The notes below the pieces were generated by a model, which saw nothing but the letters and a program-made list of their open reading frames with translations, was not told the origin of the DNA and did not search any database. 64,000 nucleotides of DNA. It comes from Zeus faber. Taxonomy: Eukaryota > Chordata > Actinopteri > Zeiformes > Zeidae. Each line of letters opens with the position of its first letter. The first letter of the stretch is position 1. Positions 57,851 through 64,000 of the stretch are shown here, in pieces. The stretch lies in NCBI GenBank assembly GCA_960531495.1, contig OY482862.1, positions 1,652,378 through 1,716,377 on the forward strand, written 5' to 3'. The translations under genes were made by a program, and so were the position numbers.

Positions 57851-60800
57851 AAGGGTTTCTGTGTGAAATAGAAACTATACTAACATTAAACACTAAATTA
57901 AATTCTCTTCAAAGAAGTTGCATGATGCCAAAACACGCCGTTATTTTATTTCCCTGATTGGCGAACTAAGATATACATTTTAAGATGAAAAGAATAGTAG
58001 AGATACCTGCTCATTATAAGGGTCAGTAAACAACAGTTATGATGAGGAAATTGACTCATCGCAGGGTATAATGGATATAACTGAGTTATCTCCACGATTC
58101 ATCTATCCCTCTTGGGGAGAATGGAACGAGATGAACCTACGATCCATGTTTACAGTGATAATCTTTTGTGAGTCAGGACAACAATATTGGCAAACTGGGC
58201 GTGTGTAGACGAGCCGGACTGGAAACTCCGGTTTTCGTCTGCTTTTGTAAGGACGCTGTGTGGCCGTAGGGCACTTAAGGGTTGATATTACGCTGTACAA
58301 AGAAAACTGTATTTTTTTTTGTTTCACCTGATACTGGATAAAAAAGCTAACAGGCAGTTTTACAAATACTGTATGCATCTCAATATTGAAAAATATTGTA
58401 CTCGGTGATGACAAGTGGCGTGCGTGGCGTGATCCCTGACGATAATAGAATACTCCCATACCCAATTTCAGTTATTGAGTCAAGCTTGAGGAAAAAGTTG
58501 GTTGGGGGAACAAGGTTATAGACACACCTGTGATACCCTTTTATTCATCTTGTGATTATTCCACACAATTCTAAGATTAGAGAAAATGGCATATCGATAA
58601 CGGTGATATTTATATAACTTTCAAAGAGAACGTTATTTAGAACATACAGTATCTCACAACATAGAGGGATATGGCACACTTATCCATTAGATGTCTTCCA
58701 AATGAAAGGAGGAGATTCACACACACAAAGCCCCCGCCCCATACAGTATCTATTCAATCTTTTGAAATATGCTGTTACTGTATGTACAGTACAGCTCAGT
58801 GGCGGTCCCCTTATAGTGTTCTGCCTCTGACAACAGAAGGAATATTTAGCAGCAAGAATGCCATCCAGTGTTGGGGGGGAGAAGTACCATTTCATAAATG
58901 AATTGCATTTTCCACTAGCTTTATGACTCATAGCTGGAGAAAGTTTTACACTATGTATTTACACTGTGTTATGGTACGCTCATAACCTTCATAATTAATT
59001 TAATTGTCATGGGGATGTAGAGGAGAGAAGAAAAATTATTATCTTGTCTGGTAATATAAGGGTGCTGCTCAACGGATAACGAATGTGGGATGCTATTGTC
59101 ACAGTTCAAACTCTGCTCTACTTTGATCTGTGTATCAGAGACATGGAAATGTATTACAAGCTGTTCTCGATCTGTAATAAAGTCGCACGGCAACACTGTC
59201 GCTCATATGCTGTCTGACTCTAAAGTTTATACGACTTTCCTTACATAGTAAGTGCAATCCTGTGCATAGTATCGCAGTATCACTTGTAGTACATTTGTAT
59301 AGTTTTATATATCTGACAATTTCAGTTTTTTTCCCATTTTTACATATCTGACAATTTTATAAAAAATATATTTTTACTTTTTTTCTTTCATTATTATTTG
59401 AATTCCCCATTTTTTCAACCTTTTTTTGTTGTAATATTCTGCAGTGTAACACACCAAACCTCAACAGAACAAATTCCTAGTATATGTAAATAATACCTCG
59501 CGGAATAAATTACACAATAACAAAAATCTAGAAAACAAACCAAACATATGTATATATTTGACATACATCTTTTTTTCTTCTTTTCAAGAAATTGTCCGGT
59601 CTAGAATTGTGTTGGTAATATTATTTAACTAGCTTTGAGAAAATGTATTTTTATCTATTTTACATAAGGGCAAAAAAGTATTTCTACAAAGTTCTTTAAG
59701 TGAAATAAGAGAAGAGTACATTTTAGATTTCTAGACAACTTTCCTTTTTTTAAGATTTGATACAATTATTTATTTAAATATTTTTTTTAATTTGTTCCTT
59801 TACTTTTGGCACTGTTTTTTTGCATTTATGACACAAAGTTATGATACAGGTAAATATAACAATACAGAGGAAAAATCATGCAATTGCTATAAAGAAAGTG
59901 ATTAAGTGATGTTAATTACGCGAAATGTGCATCTAAAATAGTAGCACCATTTTCCAACGAAATAATTACAAAACATGGAAAAAAATAAAGAATAAAAATG
60001 TATTAAAATAAAGAAATATATCATAAAAATTAAACAAAAATTATTATAGGATTTGTCTGCCAATTGAGCTCATTAAAAATGTATAGTTTTATAAAACAGT
60101 CTGCAAAAATGTGTGTTTTCCAAACAAGTAATAATAATTAAAATGTTCTCCTTTCATAGGAGCATCAAAATTATGTACTGATACGTATTTCACTTCGAAT
60201 GAAACAAATCCAGAGAATTTATATCCCCCTGCCCCACCACCACCCCAAGTCAGATTGTTTACATTTTCTTAAAATTTTCAACCAGTCAATGTAGCAAAGG
60301 GTTTTCTTTGTCAAAAATGTATTGACAAATATTTTGGGAGACAGACAGCCTCAACGGCTGAAAAACAAGAGAAGAAATAAAATAAAACAAGCATCAACTT
60401 GCTTCTGGACCATAGCCCTTAGATAAAGCTGGTTCATACTGTAGGACCATAATTAAATTCACTTACCAAATCTTCACTGAAAATATTGAAAATATAAAGA
60501 GCTTATTTGGTTTTATTTGAGGTAGATGTATTTATTAAGGTGAAACTTATTTTTAAGAGATCAGACTTTTGACGACCCACTGAAAGACAGAAAGAAAAGT
60601 CTTTCCTTATACTACGAATACAATCATTATAACTGTATTTACATTTTTCTACCACATTTTTTTTCTTGTAAGAAAACAAATTCTTAGAATATACACTAAA
60701 TAATTGTTCAACATTGTTCCGCCTTCAACTTCAGGGAGAACAGGTACCGGGAACCGAGATGGTTCATAATAAATCTGATTTACAGCTGCTTGGTAAATCA

Positions 60801-61862
60801 GAATGTGACAATGCCCCAGTGAGCTTGAAAAACTTTCCTCCTTCCTTAATACCTCTCTGACCACTCTTCAGTGGGTTCCTGACCCCGTGAAACCAGCAGT
60901 CGGTTACTGAGGAGAGCGCTGCCGCTTGTTTAATTTACTGCCCCCGATTCATCACTGCCCTCGAAAATATGAACAAAGACGCATCACAAACCACTGTCTG
61001 CGATAAATCACATAGATGTCGTGCAGTGATACACGCAGGGTGATACATGGGCCTGGTCCTGTATACAATTCAGGATTCACTGTGAAGTTTATGGGTTTTG
61101 TAGGAATTTGTGTCTCTAGGTTGATGTGATTTGTTTTGTCCCTATGCTTCATAGAACAATGTTAAAGTACAGTATGTCTAAAAGGTTTGAAATTGCCAGC
61201 CGCTGAATGTATCGTATAGGCCCAGATAACATTTGACCCTCAAAAGCAAGTTTATGCATCAGTGGCCAGTTTGGGACTTTCCCTGTGTCCGAAATCACAA
61301 CTATAGCATACTATTTAGAATGCAAAAATATTTTAGTATGTCTGGAAATCTTATTGTTCGAAAACTACCAGGATGACATTGAGTGACATAGTGCCAACAC
61401 CAAACACTACACCGGCAAACCAGATAGCAATCACGTCAACTTGCGTTTCTCTTGACCTAGATTTATTTACAACAAAAAACGTCCTATGGGTTGTGCACAA
61501 TTTTAAAAGTGGTAGGATTGCGTGATCAAGCTTTGCCGTACTTTGATATGAGTTGACATGCCACGTCCTTTTAAACAATCCCTCATCTTAGCTTTAAATC
61601 TTAAGGTAGATGGGGAGGTTACAAGTTACAAGTTCCTTTTTATCACTCTTTCAGCTGCGCATATCAAAGGACAGAGATGGAAAATGACCAGCAGAGGGCA
61701 TAGTATCCATATCGAAGTACTCCATACGACCACGTCTCTGTATGGATTTCATTTAAGACAGAAAGTGACAATTCACAGAGAAGTGGAGAGGAAGAGGATG
61801 CCTAATCTCATCTTTTGTTTTTCTTCTGATGATGTTGCCGTACACCAATAGTGGACACATAC

Positions 61863-61863
<1 letters not shown>
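57851..61863. other. Non-coding, AT-rich, with a LINE-tail-like patch at 59440-59515
   Basis: At 59443-59510 'ctgcagtgtaacacaccaaa' and 'cctcaacagaacaaattcct' recur as 'ctgcagtgaaatgcaccaaa' at 62590. Minus frames such as 58103-58465 and 60649-60864 resemble nothing known. The rest is AT-rich without recognisable genes. Confidence 0.4.
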
Positions 61864-61912
<49 letters not shown>

Positions 61913-61949
61913 ACGCACACACGTGCAAACACACACACACACACACGTG

Positions 61950-61981
<32 letters not shown>
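61864..61981. repeat. (CA)n microsatellite with CACGTGCA interruptions
   Basis: CA runs interrupted by 'cacgtgcacg' blocks at about 61907, 61922 and 61946. Confidence 0.97.
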
Positions 61982-61985
<4 letters not shown>

Positions 61986-62087
61986 ACCACCTAACTAACT
62001 AACTCACTCACTCAATCACTTACTCACACACACACACACACACACGCACAACCACCTAACTAACTAACTCACTCACTCAATCACTTA

Positions 62088-62124
<37 letters not shown>

Positions 62125-62235
62125 CCACCTAACTAACTAACTCACTCACTCAATCACTTACTCACACACACACACACACACACAACCACCTAACTAACTA
62201 ACTCACTCACTCAATCACTTACACACACACAACTT
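61982..62235. repeat. Minisatellite, four units of 61-73 bp
   Basis: Units start at 61983, 62048, 62121 and 62182. Each is 'acaacc' and 'acctaactaactaactcact', then 'cactcaatcacttactcac', followed by a CA run. Unit length differs only by the CA run. Confidence 0.95.
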
Positions 62236-62882
62236 CTGCAATAATATGTGCAATAACACTGGTACTTACACTGTACATAGTGTAATTAACTAATTAGCAC
62301 ATAGTAATACGTCATATTTATAATTTATACCCTATACCATAACAATCATTTATCCTGTTCAAAGTATTGCATTTGGTATATTTGTAGATGTTTATTCAGT
62401 ATATCTAACTATTTCTGTTTCCTATTTGTTTTGTATTTTTTTTGCTATTCGTATATATCATTTAATTTTGACTTTAATTTTATTTTGTATTATTTACTTC
62501 TATTCCATTTTATTTTATTGTAATGTTTATTCTCCATTCAATCGGATTGTTAAGCTTTTAAAATAAAAAGATTTTTGATGCAAATGGTCTGCAGTGAAAT
62601 GCACCAAACCTCACCAGAACAAGTTCCTTGTATATGTAAAATGGTAGAATACACTGATTAGAATTCTGAATAACACTGAACATACTGTAATTACTTAGTG
62701 AATACATAGAAAAAAAATGATATAGAATTATAATTTATACCCTCCATACCCATAACAATAACTTATTTTGTGCATACAATCACATATTTATACATTCTAA
62801 CTATTTCTGTTTTGTATTTTTTGGCTATTTGTGCATATTTGGCTATTGTGATTCAAATTTTACTTTACGTTTTTATTATTTT

Positions 62883-62949
<67 letters not shown>

Positions 62950-63062
62950 CTAATCGTCTTCAGAAGAATCACACTAATCCTCACCCTGAAAATTTGTATT
63001 TAGAATGTACTGTATATAGAATGTACCTGGTGGAATAAAGTCATTGTGATTCTGATTCAGAT
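62236..63062 (+). mobile_element. LINE 3' UTR-like segment with (ATT)n expansion
   Basis: 'gcaccaaacctcaccagaac' (62602-62621) and the terminal 'ctggtggaataaagtcattg' plus 'gattctgattcagatt' (63027-63062) are typical of LINE 3' UTRs ending in short tandem repeats. A pure ATT run of about 20 units lies at 62885-62946. No RT coding remains, and the start is uncertain. Confidence 0.5.
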
Positions 63063-63094
63063 TACTATATAAATATATATAGCTCGGTTTCATC

Positions 63095-63835
63095 TACCAG
63101 GTCATTAAACAAATTGGCAGATAAGCGAGGACTCGTGTTATTTCACGGTAAGGAGGCGTGGACATTGCGGACGCTAGTGTAGTAAATACTGACAGACTGC
63201 GGGAACGAGACTGAGACTGAGAACGGTGATGAGATGAGATGTATACAGCGTAAATAGTATATGTAGTATATATAGTATATGTAGTATATATAGTATATGT
63301 AGTATATATAGTATATGTAGTATATATAGTATATGTAGTATATATAGTGTATATAGTATATATAGTATATGTAGTATATATAGTATATGTAGTATATATA
63401 GTATATGTAGTATATATAGTATATGTAGTATATATAGTATATGTAGTATATATAGTGTATATAGTATATATAGTATATGTAGTATATATAGTATATGTAG
63501 TATATATAGTATATGTAGTATATATAGTGTATATAGTATATATAGTGTATATAGTATATATAGTATATGTAGTATATATAGTGTATATAGTATATATAGT
63601 GTATATAGTATATATAGTATATGTAGTATATATAGTATATGTAGTATATATAGTATATGTAGTATATATAGTGTATATAGTATATATAGTGTATATAGTA
63701 TATAAAGGGTGATGCGCGATGAGATGCGTGGCGCTGAGACGCTGCGAACGCAGCGCGCACGCCGCAATATTGTACGCAGCGCACAATACAGTATGTATGT
63801 CCGTACGGTCATTTAACAGGTAGGTCGTTAAGTGA
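63095..63835 (+). repeat. Dispersed repeat R3, long copy containing a minisatellite
   Basis: The left part 63095-63215 matches 26760-26880. The right end at 63807-63832 ('ggtcatttaac', 'ggtcgttaagtgaata') resembles the inverse of the family's left end. Between them lie a GC-rich stretch (63715-63785) and the minisatellite. This fits a non-autonomous DNA element with inverted ends. Confidence 0.6.
63255..63703. repeat. 18-bp/12-bp TA-rich minisatellite
   Basis: About 450 bp made of 'tatatagtatatgtagta' alternating with shorter 'tatatagtgtatatagta' variants. Long open frames on both strands (YYIYYIHY-type and VVYIVYIV-type) are artefacts of a period divisible by three without stop codons. Confidence 0.98.
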
Positions 63836-64000
63836 ATATATATATATATACATATATATATATTCATATATACATATATATATATTCACACACATAAATA
63901 AGACAACACAAGCCAAAATTCTAAGACAGAATGCGTCTTCAAACTTCTGCAATTTACATGTAGGATAAAGTATTTGCGAAAAATATTAACGACATAAAAT
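63836..64000. repeat. (TA)n tract and unassigned end
   Basis: Alternating TA/CATATA at 63836-63886. The rest is unassigned. Confidence 0.7.

Noticed and set aside
58103-58465. 120-residue minus frame as a gene
   Set aside because: No recognisable domain and composition like the surrounding AT-rich non-coding DNA.
62041-62235. CRISPR-like regularly spaced repeats
   Set aside because: Four units of 61-73 bp differ only in CA-run length and there are no unique spacers; it is a eukaryotic minisatellite.
63094-63867. Long open frames on both strands (up to 257 residues)
   Set aside because: Artefact of an 18-bp TA-rich minisatellite: period divisible by three, no stops, and Tyr/Ile/Val-only peptides.

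Overview
The window is vertebrate nuclear DNA, almost certainly from a ray-finned fish. It is intron-bearing and rich in dinucleotide microsatellites, and it is filled with repeat families typical of teleosts: Rex1/L2-type LINEs, an RTE-type LINE, tRNA-headed SINEs, Tc1-like and hAT transposons, a BEL/Pao relic and a small LTR element. I see only one well-supported host gene: a four-coding-exon syntaxin-19 gene (stx19) on the + strand at 52205-53924.

Layout. 0.4-4.8 kb: an LTR-element fragment, then a decayed LINE (copy A, - strand) split by a 1.15-kb retroposon with 11-bp flanking repeats. 4.8-11.5 kb: mostly featureless, with two large imperfect hairpins and a dispersed repeat. 11.8-14.4 kb: LINE copy B with a perfect 22-bp palindrome. 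15.0-16.0 kb: an L2-type LINE 3' half with an in-frame 18-bp tandem repeat. 16.2-17.8 kb: a broken hAT transposase gene. 17.9-18.9 kb: a small non-autonomous LTR element with a Lys-type primer-binding site. 19.1-22.6 kb: LINE copy C, the best preserved, with endonuclease and reverse-transcriptase frames separated by one frameshift. 23-29 kb: a BED/hAT fragment, GC-rich unknown DNA, a BEL/Pao integrase remnant, two HECT-domain (G2E3-like) exon remnants and another LTR copy. 31-37 kb: three SINEs, a LINE endonuclease fragment and LINE tails. 37.5-38.2 kb: a dispersed repeat containing a solo LTR with a 5-bp target duplication. 38.4-42.6 kb: a Tc1-like transposon whose transposase is split by an RTE LINE with an 18-bp target duplication. 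44.5-45.4 kb: a second Tc1-like relic. 52-54 kb: stx19. 55-58 kb: an L2-type LINE relic carrying a small TIR element. 61.8-63.8 kb: several tandem repeats.

Syntaxin-19 would act as a membrane-fusion Qa-SNARE. Everything else recognisable is mobile DNA, and its interest lies in the nesting, which gives a relative order of insertions. I found no convincing novel multi-gene system. The most unusual items are a retroposon family with a shared C-terminal-like peptide in three copies, a HECT remnant whose catalytic cysteine position is phenylalanine, a GC-AG intron in stx19, and a stop/start-overlapping upstream ORF in front of stx19.
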